Shown: one piece after another, positions 44,142-52,796 of the stretch | Layout of the letters: every line of letters starts with the position of its first letter | Position numbering within the stretch: position 1 is the first letter of the stretch | Source of the DNA: Fontibacillus phaseoli | GTDB taxonomy: Bacteria; Bacillota; Bacilli; Paenibacillales; Paenibacillaceae | Direction of reading: 5' to 3' | NCBI RefSeq assembly: GCF_003337355.1 | Contig: NZ_QPJW01000007.1 | Coordinates: 1-64,000, forward strand | Length of the DNA stretch: 64,000 bases | Notes under the pieces: generated by a model | The model's input: only the letters and a program-made list of their open reading frames with translations | What the model was told of the DNA's origin: nothing | The model's database searches: none | Program-made: the position numbers and the translations under genes

Positions 44142-45656
44142 TTACTTCGCAATCCGCACCGGTTCTACACAGGACGGCTGCTTGACGGTCAGCTCCTGGC
44201 CGGTTTCCGTCAGGCTCCCGTTAGCGTCATCCCTGCGGAAAACAACCACATTGTCGCTATTCTGATTGGCAACGATCACGTAGTCTTCCAAGACGGCGAA
44301 ATTTCGCGGCCAACTCCCGCCGGTCCCCGTCCATTCCGGCTCGCTAAGCGTTCCGGCAGCGGTATCGACCGCAAACCGGACAATGCTGTCATGTCCGCGG
44401 TTGGAACCGTACAAGCAGCGGCCATCCGCAGAAAGATGTATATCCGCAGGATAGCTCTCCCCTGTAAAATCTTCAGGGATCGTCGCAATATGCTGCAGGA
44501 TTTCCAGATGGCCCTGTACAGGATTATAAGAATAAACCGTAATTGTGTTGTTCAATTCGTTAATCCCATATGCGTGATATCCGCCCGGGTGAAAAACGAA
44601 ATGTCGCGGTCCGGCCCCCGGCGGCAGTTTAACTTCACCTTGAGTCGTCAGTTTGCCTTCTTCCACCCGGTAATAGACGATCTGGTCGAGCCCGAGATCG
44701 GACACATAAACATAATCCCCGGCCTCGTTTGGAACTACGCTGTGCGCATGCGCGGCTTCCTGCCGGTCCTGGCGGAATCCCTGCCCGACATGCTGCACGA
44801 GGGCGGTCAATTCGCCGAGCGCCCCTTGTTCGTCGAGCGCAAAGCGGTCCACATGGCCGCTGGAATAATTGGCGGCGAGCAGGCTCCCATCGCGGGAGAT
44901 CGACAGATGGCAGGGATCGGCGCCTTTGGTCGGAACGGCATTCAGCTTCGTTAGCCCCCCGTTGCCGGAGTCCACCGCAAAACTGGCGACCGCCCCTCGC
45001 TCCTGTTCGCTCACCGCGTACAGCCGGGAGGCGTCGCCATTCAAAACGAGGAAGGACGGATTTTGGATACCCTGTGTACTATCGACCAAGCGAAGTTCCC
45101 CCGTCTCGCGGTTCAACCCGCAGAGGTGAATCCCGGCCTCCTCCTCCGATGCATAGGTGCCTACATAAAACAGCATTTCATCTTTAGCGCTCAATACACT
45201 CATTTCCTGCTCCTCCCCATCCGTCCGGCCGTCTTCCGAATCGCATTTCCGGAGCAGACGATGCACGGCGGATAATGTAATTTCATTGAAATAAGATTCA
45301 AGCCGCTCTTCACCGCCGTTAAAAATAAGCTCCATCACGGGATGGATATTGGATGAAACCAGGCAGGACGATTGCTCGCTGCCCGAGCACCATCCGCGGT
45401 GCAGCGAACCGCGGGCAAAAAGCCGGTACAGATCTCCCAAAGTAACCTCATCCATCTGAACGTTCAAGTGGTAACCGCCGCCTACGCCTTCTTTTGTCGC
45501 CACATAGCCCTGCTTGCGAAGCAGGCTGAGCACCTTTCGGACGCGCGCCGGGTGGGTCGATACACTGCAGGCGATTTGTTCGCTGTTTGCCGTCTTTTCC
45601 TCGCGGGTGTACAGGAACAGCAGGCAGTGTGTGGCGATGTTAAAGTCGCTATTCAT
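44142..45656 (-). CDS. Rrf2-type regulator fused to 6-phosphogluconolactonase
   Basis: 504 residues in one uninterrupted frame. Residues 1-140 form an Rrf2-family winged-helix regulator (HPARVRKVLSLLRKQGYV, then GVGGGYHL) with cysteines at about 90 and 98. Residues 152-504 form a seven-bladed beta-propeller lactonase (YkgB/Pgl type), starting MLFYVGTYASEEEAGIH and containing the GAGPRHFVFHPGG and GPRN-like blade motifs. The lactonase hydrolyses 6-phosphogluconolactone in the pentose phosphate pathway. An ATG at 45203 (residue 152) with GGAGGAG 7 bp upstream would give a 353-residue lactonase of normal size. Both a fusion and a separate lactonase may therefore be made, the stop codon of the regulator having been lost. 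Confidence 0.88.
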   Translation of the reverse strand: MNSDFNIATHCLLFLYTREEKTANSEQIACSVSTHPARVRKVLSLLRKQGYVATKEGVGGGYHLNVQMDEVTLGDLYRLFARGSLHRGWCSGSEQSSCLVSSNIHPVMELIFNGGEERLESYFNEITLSAVHRLLRKCDSEDGRTDGEEQEMSVLSAKDEMLFYVGTYASEEEAGIHLCGLNRETGELRLVDSTQGIQNPSFLVLNGDASRLYAVSEQERGAVASFAVDSGNGGLTKLNAVPTKGADPCHLSISRDGSLLAANYSSGHVDRFALDEQGALGELTALVQHVGQGFRQDRQEAAHAHSVVPNEAGDYVYVSDLGLDQIVYYRVEEGKLTTQGEVKLPPGAGPRHFVFHPGGYHAYGINELNNTITVYSYNPVQGHLEILQHIATIPEDFTGESYPADIHLSADGRCLYGSNRGHDSIVRFAVDTAAGTLSEPEWTGTGGSWPRNFAVLEDYVIVANQNSDNVVVFRRDDANGSLTETGQELTVKQPSCVEPVRIAK

Positions 45657-45793
45657 TTACTTTCCCCCTTGAGTGGCGTAATTGAAACAGCCTACTGTAC
45701 AGAAGCCTTGAATTTTTGGCAAACATAAGGATATGGTATAATATTGTCGCTCGTCTTTTAGATATATTGAGCAATGAAAGGATATCCCTTATT

Positions 45794-46297
45794 ATGAATA
45801 ATCTGATTAACTCTTCTTATATCCAATGGGTCGTAACTATCGGTGCCGCCCTGATGGCGGTCTCCGTGCTCATTATCCGGTTGAAGGCCAGCCGCAAGCC
45901 CGTAACGATCAAGAAAATCATCATCCCGCCGCTAGGCATGTCCACGGGATTCGCCATGTTCTTTGCACCGGAAATGCACATTCCCCTTAGCTGGGCACTG
46001 ATTGCTTTCGTGGTGGGGGCGCTGTTGTTCTCCTATCCGTTAATCCGGACCACGCATTTCGAAATCGTCGGCGACGAAGTGTTTGCCAAGCGTTCCCCCG
46101 GCTTCGCCTACATCCTGATCGGGCTTCTGGTTATTCGGCTGGCACTTCACGAAGTGGTGGAGCAATACATTTCCGTCCTGCAAACGGGCTCGGTGTTCTT
46201 CCTGCTTGCCTTCGGCATGATCCTCCGCTGGAGAATGTATATGCTAAAAGAATACCGCGCGATCACCGGCCTTACCGATCCGCCGGCTCAAGCCTAA
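45794..46297 (+). CDS. ccdC: CcdC family membrane protein
   Basis: 167 residues with about five membrane helices. The KPVTIKKIIIPPLGMSTGFAMF segment and the late ILRWRMYMLKEYRAITG segment are typical of CcdC (DUF1453), a protein found with cytochrome c maturation gene ccdA in B. subtilis but of unknown role. The ATG at 45794 is preferred because the membrane protein begins there and AAAGGAT lies upstream. Its 3' end overlaps the convergent cyclase gene by 26 bp. Confidence 0.82.
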   Translation: MNNLINSSYIQWVVTIGAALMAVSVLIIRLKASRKPVTIKKIIIPPLGMSTGFAMFFAPEMHIPLSWALIAFVVGALLFSYPLIRTTHFEIVGDEVFAKRSPGFAYILIGLLVIRLALHEVVEQYISVLQTGSVFFLLAFGMILRWRMYMLKEYRAITGLTDPPAQA

Positions 46298-47753
46298 GCT
46301 CCGGCTGCTGGTGCTCACGGGTCCATCCTTTTACGACGCAACGGTTGCGCCCCCCGTTTTTCGCTTCATACAGGCACTTATCGGCCAAAGAGATAAATCC
46401 GTCTTCGTTGATCTTGTGAAATGGCGGGACACAAAACCCGCCGATACTCACGGTCACTTCCCGAGTGGCCGATGAACCGGCATGGGGGATCCTTAAGTTT
46501 TCCACCGCCAACCTGATCCCTTCCGCTACGTCATAGGTGCCGCGGGCATCCAGCCCGGTCAGCAGAACGGCAAACTCTTCTCCCCCGTACCTTGCCGCAA
46601 AACCAAAAAACGGCTTAACTTCCGCAGAAATGGTTTTAGCAATCGTTTTTAACACCTGATCGCCGCCCAAATGCCCATAATAATCGTTATATGCTTTAAA
46701 GGAGTCCACATCCAGAATCAATAGCGAGAGCGGAGTCTGCCTCTCTTCCGGAGCAACCAATTCCCAGCTCATGATTTCGTTCAGCCGTCTGCGGTTCGGG
46801 ATCTCTGTCAGCCCGTCAAGGCTGGACAAGCGGACAAGTTCCTCATTAGCCCTTTCAAGCTGTTTGCCGGATTCCAGGAGTTGTTTATGCTGGTCCGAGA
46901 GCCGGATAAACAGCCGGTTCACCTCGTTAACCACCGAGCATAGCACCACCGTTGCGGCGATGACCGAATTGATTCTGGCCAGATACCAGCCCAGACTGTA
47001 ACGATTTCCCGCAAACAGCGTGAGGAGAATATCGAACAACAAGGCAAGCAAGGCAATGGAAATCCAAAGATGAAGTACGCCGCGGGCCCGGAAGCGAACC
47101 GCAACTATCAGAAGCGCGATCAGATTAATGACCCCTACGGCTGGGCCGGCACCGGAAACCAACACATTCCAGTACCCTTCCGATTCGACGAGCACCGGAA
47201 AAAAATGGCTCCACGAAGTTGACAATTTGAACAATAAAAATACGACCATAAAAGTAAGTACTAAGCTCAATGCCGCGTACACTGAAATTTCGTTTTTGGA
47301 TGAAAACGGTTTCGGGAACCGTTTCCCTACGTATAAATATAACAAAATTCCGGCGGGAAATCCCCCATGCCAATAAATCCATAGCCAGGCCGCCGTCTGA
47401 TTGTCGGCCCCAAGCATTCCTTCCTCCGAGAATACCCCCGGAAAAGACAGGATATGCAATACGGTAATTAATCCCGTAAACAAATAAGTGCAGGACATCA
47501 CAAGGAGTGACGGAACCCCGGAAGCACGAAATTGGTTAAACAAAATAAAGGCGGTCAACAGATCGCCAAAAATAAACCAGGAGATGAAGATCGGCAGAAA
47601 AGGCCCGAAGGCAGGAAGGGTTTTCATTCCGAACGGAATCGCCGCCACGGATATCAGTACTATAAGCAGGGCGAGCAGCAGAGCAAATCTCCTCTGGCTC
47701 TTGCTGGAGGGGATTTCGAGAATCTGGGATCCCACCTTGAAGTTACTATGCAT
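46272..47753 (-). CDS. Membrane-bound diguanylate cyclase
   Basis: 493 residues. Eight hydrophobic helices (about residues 20-290) form a MASE-like sensor, then a coiled-coil linker (about 295-325) leads to a GGDEF domain with GGEEF at about 390-394, so it should make cyclic-di-GMP. The inhibitory RxxD site before GGEEF is absent (KPFF instead), so product inhibition may be lacking. The ATG at 47753 was chosen for AGGAGGGTGAT just upstream. The longer frame to 47924 has no membrane-protein character. Confidence 0.92.
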   Translation of the reverse strand: MHSNFKVGSQILEIPSSKSQRRFALLLALLIVLISVAAIPFGMKTLPAFGPFLPIFISWFIFGDLLTAFILFNQFRASGVPSLLVMSCTYLFTGLITVLHILSFPGVFSEEGMLGADNQTAAWLWIYWHGGFPAGILLYLYVGKRFPKPFSSKNEISVYAALSLVLTFMVVFLLFKLSTSWSHFFPVLVESEGYWNVLVSGAGPAVGVINLIALLIVAVRFRARGVLHLWISIALLALLFDILLTLFAGNRYSLGWYLARINSVIAATVVLCSVVNEVNRLFIRLSDQHKQLLESGKQLERANEELVRLSSLDGLTEIPNRRRLNEIMSWELVAPEERQTPLSLLILDVDSFKAYNDYYGHLGGDQVLKTIAKTISAEVKPFFGFAARYGGEEFAVLLTGLDARGTYDVAEGIRLAVENLRIPHAGSSATREVTVSIGGFCVPPFHKINEDGFISLADKCLYEAKNGGRNRCVVKGWTREHQQPELRLEPADR

Positions 47754-47893
47754 GGGGATCACCCTCCTGATTGTTTGCGGTAGCATCGTTGTCCATAATA
47801 TTTCAAAGATATTAGATTTCACATTTTGATGCAATCCTTTTCTCCAAGTTAATTCAAGACGTCCTGAGCAACATACACTTTTCGAAATCAAAA

Positions 47894-47934
47894 AAAGCTG
47901 CCCGAAGTGCTGAATGCAGCACAAAGGCAGCTTT
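47894..47934 (-). terminator. Terminator of the YdjO-like gene
   Basis: On the minus strand AAAGCTGCC pairs with GGCAGCTTT, with an inner GTGCTG/CAGCAC helix and a T-run following. It lies 31 bp after the stop at 47965. Confidence 0.88.
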
Positions 47935-47964
47935 ACTATTTATTCCAAGACCGGGCCGGATCGG

Positions 47965-48174
47965 TTAGCGATCCGCTTTCATGGAGTTGGTGTTTATGAG
48001 TTGCGGAAGCATCTTTGTTTCCTTTACCATTTCAGAGGAACACAGCGGACATACCGGAACGTAATCAAACGCAAAGTTATCCCTCATCCATCCGTTGCAA
48101 TCCTCGCTCATGCAAGACCATACCGGCGTGTTCTCCTCAGGAATTTCTTCTATCGTTTTTTTGCGGTAGTTCAT
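47965..48174 (-). CDS. ydjO: Cold-inducible YdjO family zinc-ribbon protein
   Basis: 69 residues with two metal-binding pairs, WSCMSEDCNGWM (CxxxxC, about 20-26) and CPLC (about 42-45), typical of the YdjO family, which is induced by cold in Bacillus. TAGGAGG precedes the ATG. It lies about 100 bp downstream of the cold-shock gene, from which it is separated by a strong terminator. Confidence 0.88.
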   Translation of the reverse strand: MNYRKKTIEEIPEENTPVWSCMSEDCNGWMRDNFAFDYVPVCPLCSSEMVKETKMLPQLINTNSMKADR

Positions 48175-48230
48175 GATTACCTCCTATAGTGTTCTTTTGC
48201 TCAGGCAAACCGTATTCATAAAAAAACAAA

Positions 48231-48262
48231 AACTGCCCTTAACGCACGCGTTAAGAGCAGTT
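48231..48262 (-). terminator. Terminator of the cold-shock gene
   Basis: AACTGC and CTTAACGC pair with GCGTTAAG and GCAGTT (about 14 bp, short loop). On the minus strand TTTTTGTTTTTTT follows. Confidence 0.92.
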
Positions 48263-48271
48263 ATGCCTGCA

Positions 48272-48472
48272 TTACAGTTTTACGACGTTCTCGGCTTGCG
48301 GTCCGCGGTTGCCTTGAACAACGTTGAATTGTACACGTTGGCCTTCGTCAAGCGTTTTGAAGCCTTCGCCTGTGATTGCGCTGAAATGAACGAATACGTC
48401 ATTTCCGCCTTCAACTTCGATAAAGCCGAAGCCTTTCTCAGCGTTGAACCATTTTACTGTTCCTGTTTCCAT
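48272..48472 (-). CDS. csp: Cold-shock protein (CspA/CspB family)
   Basis: 66-residue single-stranded nucleic-acid-binding protein. The RNA-binding motifs KGFGFIEV and DVFVHFSAI are intact, and the length is standard. It acts as an RNA chaperone in the cytoplasm. AGGAGGT precedes the ATG. A long AT-rich leader of 130-150 bases lies upstream, as usual for genes regulated through mRNA structure in the cold. Confidence 0.97.
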   Translation of the reverse strand: METGTVKWFNAEKGFGFIEVEGGNDVFVHFSAITGEGFKTLDEGQRVQFNVVQGNRGPQAENVVKL

Positions 48473-48657
48473 GAAAGATTACCTCCTGTTTAAAGATTAA
48501 CATGATCCTTTTTTACATAAAAAAATTCACATATTGAAAAAAGTTCATTTTTAGAAATTGACACTCTTTTCAATATCTGAATATCACTTCTTAAAACTTC
48601 AATTGTTTTCATTATACTCTGCTGGGAAATAAAAAGCAAATCAAAACCGACGCTTGC

Positions 48658-48686
48658 TGGACAGAAACTTAATGCCGCACTATAAT
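48658..48686 (+). promoter_or_regulatory. Promoter of the thiamine-precursor operon
   Basis: TGGACA (48658-48663), a 17-bp spacer and a perfect TATAAT (48681-48686) place the start near 48693, about 20 bases before the TPP aptamer. Confidence 0.7.
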
Positions 48687-48712
48687 GACTAGTGTAATCC
48701 GCAGTTTATAGT

Positions 48713-48806
48713 TCAGGGGAGCTGGAAATCGGCCGGCTGAGATTGTGTCCCGCAAGACACTGACCCTTTAACCTGATCTGGGTAATGCCAGCGTAGGAAG
48801 AATGTT
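48713..48806 (+). ncRNA. TPP (thiamine pyrophosphate) riboswitch
   Basis: The THI box is clear: CAGGGGAGCTGG, then GGCTGAGATT, the variable hairpin GTGTC/GACAC, ACCCTTTAACCTGATCTGG, and TAATGCCAGCGTAGGAA. It is followed after about 36 bases by a terminator, so it acts on transcription and should shut the ABC operon off when TPP is plentiful. Confidence 0.97.
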
Positions 48807-48842
48807 TAGCATGGACATATTTTTTCAATGCCATGAACCTAC

Positions 48843-48868
48843 GCGTCCCGATCCGGGGCGCTTTTTTT
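48843..48868 (+). terminator. TPP riboswitch expression-platform terminator
   Basis: GCGTCCCG pairs with CGGGGCGC (one G-U, 3-nt loop), followed by seven T. CCTACGC at 48838-48844 can pair instead with GCGTAGG at 48791-48797, the 3' edge of the aptamer, giving an antiterminator. Confidence 0.88.
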
Positions 48869-48970
48869 GTATCCTCATCCCCCGGGACGCTGTCACCATT
48901 CAGAATCACTCCAGGACATGAACGAACAAGAAACTGCGGAAATTCACCATCCGAAAAGGAGAGAATTACT

Positions 48971-50011
48971 GTGAAGCAACCAAAATGGACACTGCTCTTG
49001 TTGTGCGGACTGCTCTTGACGACCCTCACGGCCTGCGGCCAAAACGACAACAAAGCAAACAACTCGGCCGGGAACAAATCCGCAGCCTCCGGCAAAGAAA
49101 CGACCGCCGCTTTAAAGGACGTAAAAGTCGTCCTTGACTGGAGTCCCAACACAAACCACACCGGACTTTATGCGGCCAAGGAGCAGGGGTTCTACAAAGA
49201 GGAAGGCCTGAATGTCGATATCGTCCTCCCGGGATCCGGCGGTGCGGACGCCATGGTCGCCTCGGGTGAAGTTCCTTTCGGTGTCAGCTATCAGGAGAGC
49301 GTGACCCAAGGCCGAACCCAGGGCGTTCCGCTCGTATCGATTGCCGCAGTGATCCAGCATAACACGTCCGGCTTTGCGGCTCCGGTAGACCGGAGCATCA
49401 AATCCCCTAAGGATTATGAGGGCAAAACTTACGGCGGCTGGGGCTCACCTGTGGAGGAAGCAATCCTGAAGTCGGTGATGGACCTGTCCGGAGCCGATGT
49501 AAGCAAAGTGAAATTCATTAACATGGGTGAAGCCGACTATTTCACGGCGGTTAAACGGGATATCGATTTCGCCTGGATTTTTTACGCCTGGACGGGTATT
49601 GAAGCTGAATTGCGCGGCGAACCGCTGGACATGCAATATGTTAAAGATTATTCGGACAAACTGGATTATTATACCCCGGTCCTTGTGACGAATGAAAAAA
49701 CGATCGAAAGCGACCCTGAGCTGGTTAAAGCCTTTTTGCGTGCCACGTCGAAAGGTTATCAGTATGCCATTGACCATCCGGAAGAATCGGCGGATATCCT
49801 GCTGAAGGCCGTTCCCGAGCTGGACAAGGAATTGGTCGTGGCCAGCCAAAAATGGCTGAGCCCGAAATATCAGGACGATGCCGCACGCTGGGGCGAGCAA
49901 AAACGCGAAGTCTGGCAAAATTATTCGGATTGGATGCATGAACGCAAGCTGATCGAGTCACCGCTCGACACCGACAGAGCCTTTACGAATGATTTTTTGC
50001 CTGAGCAATAA
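48971..50011 (+). CDS. thiY: Thiamine-precursor (HMP) binding lipoprotein
   Basis: 346 residues of the NMT1/THI5-like substrate-binding family. The lipoprotein signal ends LTACGQ. LDWSPNTNHTGLYAAKEQGFYKEEGLNVDI is the family's opening block, and YGGWGSPVEEAIL and FAWIFYAWTG follow. It captures formylaminopyrimidine/HMP-type thiamine precursors outside the cell for ThiX/ThiZ. The GTG at 48971 was chosen because AAAGGAGAG lies 7-8 bp upstream. First gene behind the TPP riboswitch. Confidence 0.92.
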   Translation: MKQPKWTLLLLCGLLLTTLTACGQNDNKANNSAGNKSAASGKETTAALKDVKVVLDWSPNTNHTGLYAAKEQGFYKEEGLNVDIVLPGSGGADAMVASGEVPFGVSYQESVTQGRTQGVPLVSIAAVIQHNTSGFAAPVDRSIKSPKDYEGKTYGGWGSPVEEAILKSVMDLSGADVSKVKFINMGEADYFTAVKRDIDFAWIFYAWTGIEAELRGEPLDMQYVKDYSDKLDYYTPVLVTNEKTIESDPELVKAFLRATSKGYQYAIDHPEESADILLKAVPELDKELVVASQKWLSPKYQDDAARWGEQKREVWQNYSDWMHERKLIESPLDTDRAFTNDFLPEQ

Positions 50012-50059
50012 GGAAGCCGTGCCACTTCAAATCAAAATTTGAGAGGATGAACTACGATC

Positions 50060-50353
50060 ATGCCAAACGCACTCTTGAGCATTCAGATTATTCCGAAAAC
50101 GCCGAACGGCGAAGACGTAATCCCTTATGTCGACCGTGCCATCGAGGTTATTCAGGCATCCGGGGTCAAGTACCAGGTCAATCCGCTGGAAACGACGATG
50201 GAAGGCGATCTGGAGGAACTGCTGGCCATCGTCAAACAGATGAACGAAGCGGTGATGGAATTCGGCAGCACGGGGATCATCTCGCAAATCAAAATTTCGT
50301 ACAATCCAAAGGGCGTCAGCATGGACAAGCTGATCGAGAAATATCGTCCATGA
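50060..50353 (+). CDS. MTH1187 family thiamine-binding protein
   Basis: 97 residues of the same small family as the gene at 6014 (formerly DUF77). VKYQVNPLETTMEGDLEELL holds the ligand-pocket residues typical of the family. It lies inside the TPP-riboswitch operon between thiY and thiX, so a role in binding thiamine or HMP inside the cell is likely. GAGAGGATG precedes the ATG. Its TGA overlaps the thiX ATG. Confidence 0.92.
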   Translation: MPNALLSIQIIPKTPNGEDVIPYVDRAIEVIQASGVKYQVNPLETTMEGDLEELLAIVKQMNEAVMEFGSTGIISQIKISYNPKGVSMDKLIEKYRP

Positions 50354-51120
50354 AACTCCGCCAGCTTTGGAACAGCATATGGCCGCCCTTAGTGGCGGTC
50401 ATCCTGTTTCTGATCCTTTGGCAAGCAGCGACCTCGCTTTTTCATATTGAAAAGTGGATCCTCCCCAGCCCCGCCGATATCGCCAAAGAAGCATCGACCG
50501 GCGCCGCCGGTCTTTGGAGACACACCCTGGCAACACTGCGGCTCTTACTGCTGGGATTCGCTATCGGCACGGCGGTCGGCCTGCTCATGGCCTTTGCGCT
50601 GCATGTTGTCCCGTTCCTGAAATCATCGCTCTATCCTTTAATTATTCTTAGCCAAAACGTGCCTACGATCGCGCTCGCTCCCTTGCTCATGATCTGGTTT
50701 GGGTTCGGCATTCTTCCGAAGATCATCGTGATCACGCTCGTCTGCTTTTTCCCGGTAGCCGTCGCGGCGATGGACGGGCTAAGCCGGGCCGACCGCGTCA
50801 TGCTGGATTACATGAGAATGGCCGGGGCCTCCAAGGGCCAGATCTTCACCAAGTTGGAGATTCCGCACGCCCTTCCCTCCATTCTGTCGGGGATCAAAAT
50901 TGCGGCCACCTATAGCGTCATGGGTGCAGTCATCGCCGAATGGATCGGGGCCGACAAAGGCATCGGCTACTACATGATGCTGCAGAAGTCGTCTTTTCGC
51001 ACGGACAAAATCTTTCTCGCCATTGCCATCATCGTCGCCATTAGCCTGGCTATGTTCGGACTAATCGCCTTGCTGGAAAAATGGCTGATTCGTTACAAAC
51101 CGGCGAAGGACGACAAATAG
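50350..51120 (+). CDS. thiX: Thiamine-precursor ABC transporter permease
   Basis: 256 residues with six membrane helices and the SsuC-like permease loop (DYMRMAGASKGQIFTKLEIPHALPSILSG, about 155-185). The ATG at 50350 overlaps the previous stop (ATGA). Longer upstream frames run through the thiamine-binding gene and are not real. It forms the channel for ThiY cargo. Confidence 0.92.
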   Translation: MKLRQLWNSIWPPLVAVILFLILWQAATSLFHIEKWILPSPADIAKEASTGAAGLWRHTLATLRLLLLGFAIGTAVGLLMAFALHVVPFLKSSLYPLIILSQNVPTIALAPLLMIWFGFGILPKIIVITLVCFFPVAVAAMDGLSRADRVMLDYMRMAGASKGQIFTKLEIPHALPSILSGIKIAATYSVMGAVIAEWIGADKGIGYYMMLQKSSFRTDKIFLAIAIIVAISLAMFGLIALLEKWLIRYKPAKDDK

Positions 51121-51138
51121 AAGGGAGGCATCGCCATC

Positions 51139-51942
51139 ATGCTTACGGAAAAATCTCATCTCGCCTCCCCAGAGGCATTGGAAATTCGGGATATTAGCTT
51201 GACCTTCCGTGAACGACGCCAGCATCTACCGGTGCTGAACGACATTTCGTTATCGCTCCCCGCCGGTAAATTCATTTCTATTATCGGCCCTTCCGGCTGC
51301 GGCAAAAGCACGCTTTTCCACGTCATCGGAGGTCTGTTGAAGCCGGATCGGGGAAACATCCTTATGGGAGGACAGAACGTAACCGGACAGCGCGGGCTCA
51401 TCAGCTACGTACCGCAAAAGCCGGCCCTGTTCCCCTGGCGGAATACGCTGGACAATGTGCTCCTTGCCCGTGAACTAACAGGCGGAGCAAACGAGGCTGC
51501 GCACGAAGAAGCGCGCGCATGGATGAATCGTGCCGGGCTGGGCGGCTTTGAAAAAGCTTACCCGCACATGCTGTCTGGAGGCATGCAACAACGGGCCTCC
51601 TTCCTCCGCGGACTTCTCGCCCCGCAGGAAGTGATCTGTCTCGATGAACCGTTCAGCTCTCTGGACGAATTGACGCGAAGCGACATGCAGCGCTGGCTGC
51701 TCGATCTTTGGGAAGACAGCCGCCGTTCGGTGATCCTCATTACGCACAGTGTCGATGAAGCGCTGATTCTGTCCGATACGATCTATTTGTTATCGGGCCG
51801 CCCGGCTGCCGTGCTGCACCGGGTGGATGTGCCGTTTACCCGTCCCCGGCGGGAAGACCTGACGGAGGATCCCGGCTTCTTGGAACTTAAACGTGAAATC
51901 GGAGCACGTATGAAAGAAGAACAACGTAAAAAGCCAATCTGA
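51139..51942 (+). CDS. thiZ: Thiamine-precursor ABC transporter ATPase
   Basis: 267 residues with Walker A GPSGCGKST (about 48), signature LSGGMQQR (about 145), Walker B VICLDEPFSSLD (about 165) and switch ITHSVDEAL. It powers the ThiXY importer. GGGAGG precedes the ATG. The stop lies inside a strong terminator. Confidence 0.93.
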   Translation: MLTEKSHLASPEALEIRDISLTFRERRQHLPVLNDISLSLPAGKFISIIGPSGCGKSTLFHVIGGLLKPDRGNILMGGQNVTGQRGLISYVPQKPALFPWRNTLDNVLLARELTGGANEAAHEEARAWMNRAGLGGFEKAYPHMLSGGMQQRASFLRGLLAPQEVICLDEPFSSLDELTRSDMQRWLLDLWEDSRRSVILITHSVDEALILSDTIYLLSGRPAAVLHRVDVPFTRPRREDLTEDPGFLELKREIGARMKEEQRKKPI

Positions 51943-51973
51943 CAGGCGGCTCTTCCGCCTGTCAGATTGGCTT
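51931..51973. terminator. Strong bidirectional terminator after thiZ
   Basis: A perfect 19-bp stem (51931-51949 with 51955-51973) closes a 5-nt loop. It includes the thiZ stop codon and also lies just beyond the convergent HD-GYP gene. Short T tracts follow on both strands. Confidence 0.88.
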
Positions 51974-51994
51974 CTTAACTAAGGCTCGCGTTAT

Positions 51995-52609
51995 TTACAA
52001 TGAATAAATATCCAGCGTCTGTTCCGGCAGTATCATCATGGCATGAACGATTTCGGGATCAAACTGAGTGCCTGCATGCCGGATCAGTTCCAGCCTGGCC
52101 TCGTACAATTTGATTCTCCGGCGGTAAATTTTGTTCGACGTCATCGAGTCAAAGGCATCGATGACAGCACAAATACGGGCTCCCAACGGAATTTTCTCCT
52201 CGCTTAGCCCCTCCGGATATCCCCTGCCGTCCCACCGCTCATGATGATATCTTACAATATCGACAATTTCCTGTCCGAATCCCGGATTGCTCTCCGCCAT
52301 CCGGGCTCCGATGACCGCATGGTGCTTGAGCTCCTCCCATTGGTCATTCGTCAAAGGATTACGCTGAGTGATAAGCTCCCGCGGAATAAGTGTTTTGCCG
52401 ATATCATGCAAAAAACAGCCCCTGACCAATTGCTCGGTTTGCTGCTCCGGCAATCCCAGCGGTATCGCTATCTTCTCGGCCAGCATGGCTACTCTGGAAC
52501 AGTGGTAATAAATTTCCGGATGTACTTCCCTCAACGCCAGAAGCCATTGCCCGGCATCCGGATCCTGGTCCAGTTTCAGTTGTCCTATTTCAATACTTGA
52601 AGCAACCAC
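51995..52609 (-). CDS. HD-GYP domain protein (cyclic-di-GMP phosphodiesterase-like)
   Basis: 204 residues, almost entirely an HD-GYP domain: HD in FLHDIGKTLIP (about 70), HHAVIGARM, HHERWDGRGYPEGL (about 125-138, the GYP motif), and IDAFDSMTSNKIYRRR. The family cleaves cyclic-di-GMP. There is no membrane or receiver domain, so it is soluble. It starts at GTG. Together with the cyclase at 46272 it may tune cyclic-di-GMP. Confidence 0.9.
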   Translation of the reverse strand: MVASSIEIGQLKLDQDPDAGQWLLALREVHPEIYYHCSRVAMLAEKIAIPLGLPEQQTEQLVRGCFLHDIGKTLIPRELITQRNPLTNDQWEELKHHAVIGARMAESNPGFGQEIVDIVRYHHERWDGRGYPEGLSEEKIPLGARICAVIDAFDSMTSNKIYRRRIKLYEARLELIRHAGTQFDPEIVHAMMILPEQTLDIYSL

Positions 52610-52796
52610 CGGTCCCGCCCCCTAGTGCCTATTTCTGTATATTTCGAAAAACGCAAAAAATGGTAGTTTTGTAATGGAACACTTTAACATTATAGGTCAA
52701 AAGTTATGAATATGCATAGGGATTTTTGACGAATTTTGGTGAATTTAAAGATATCTTTAAGGAAATATACCCAAGCAGAAGGAGTGAAACCGCCTT

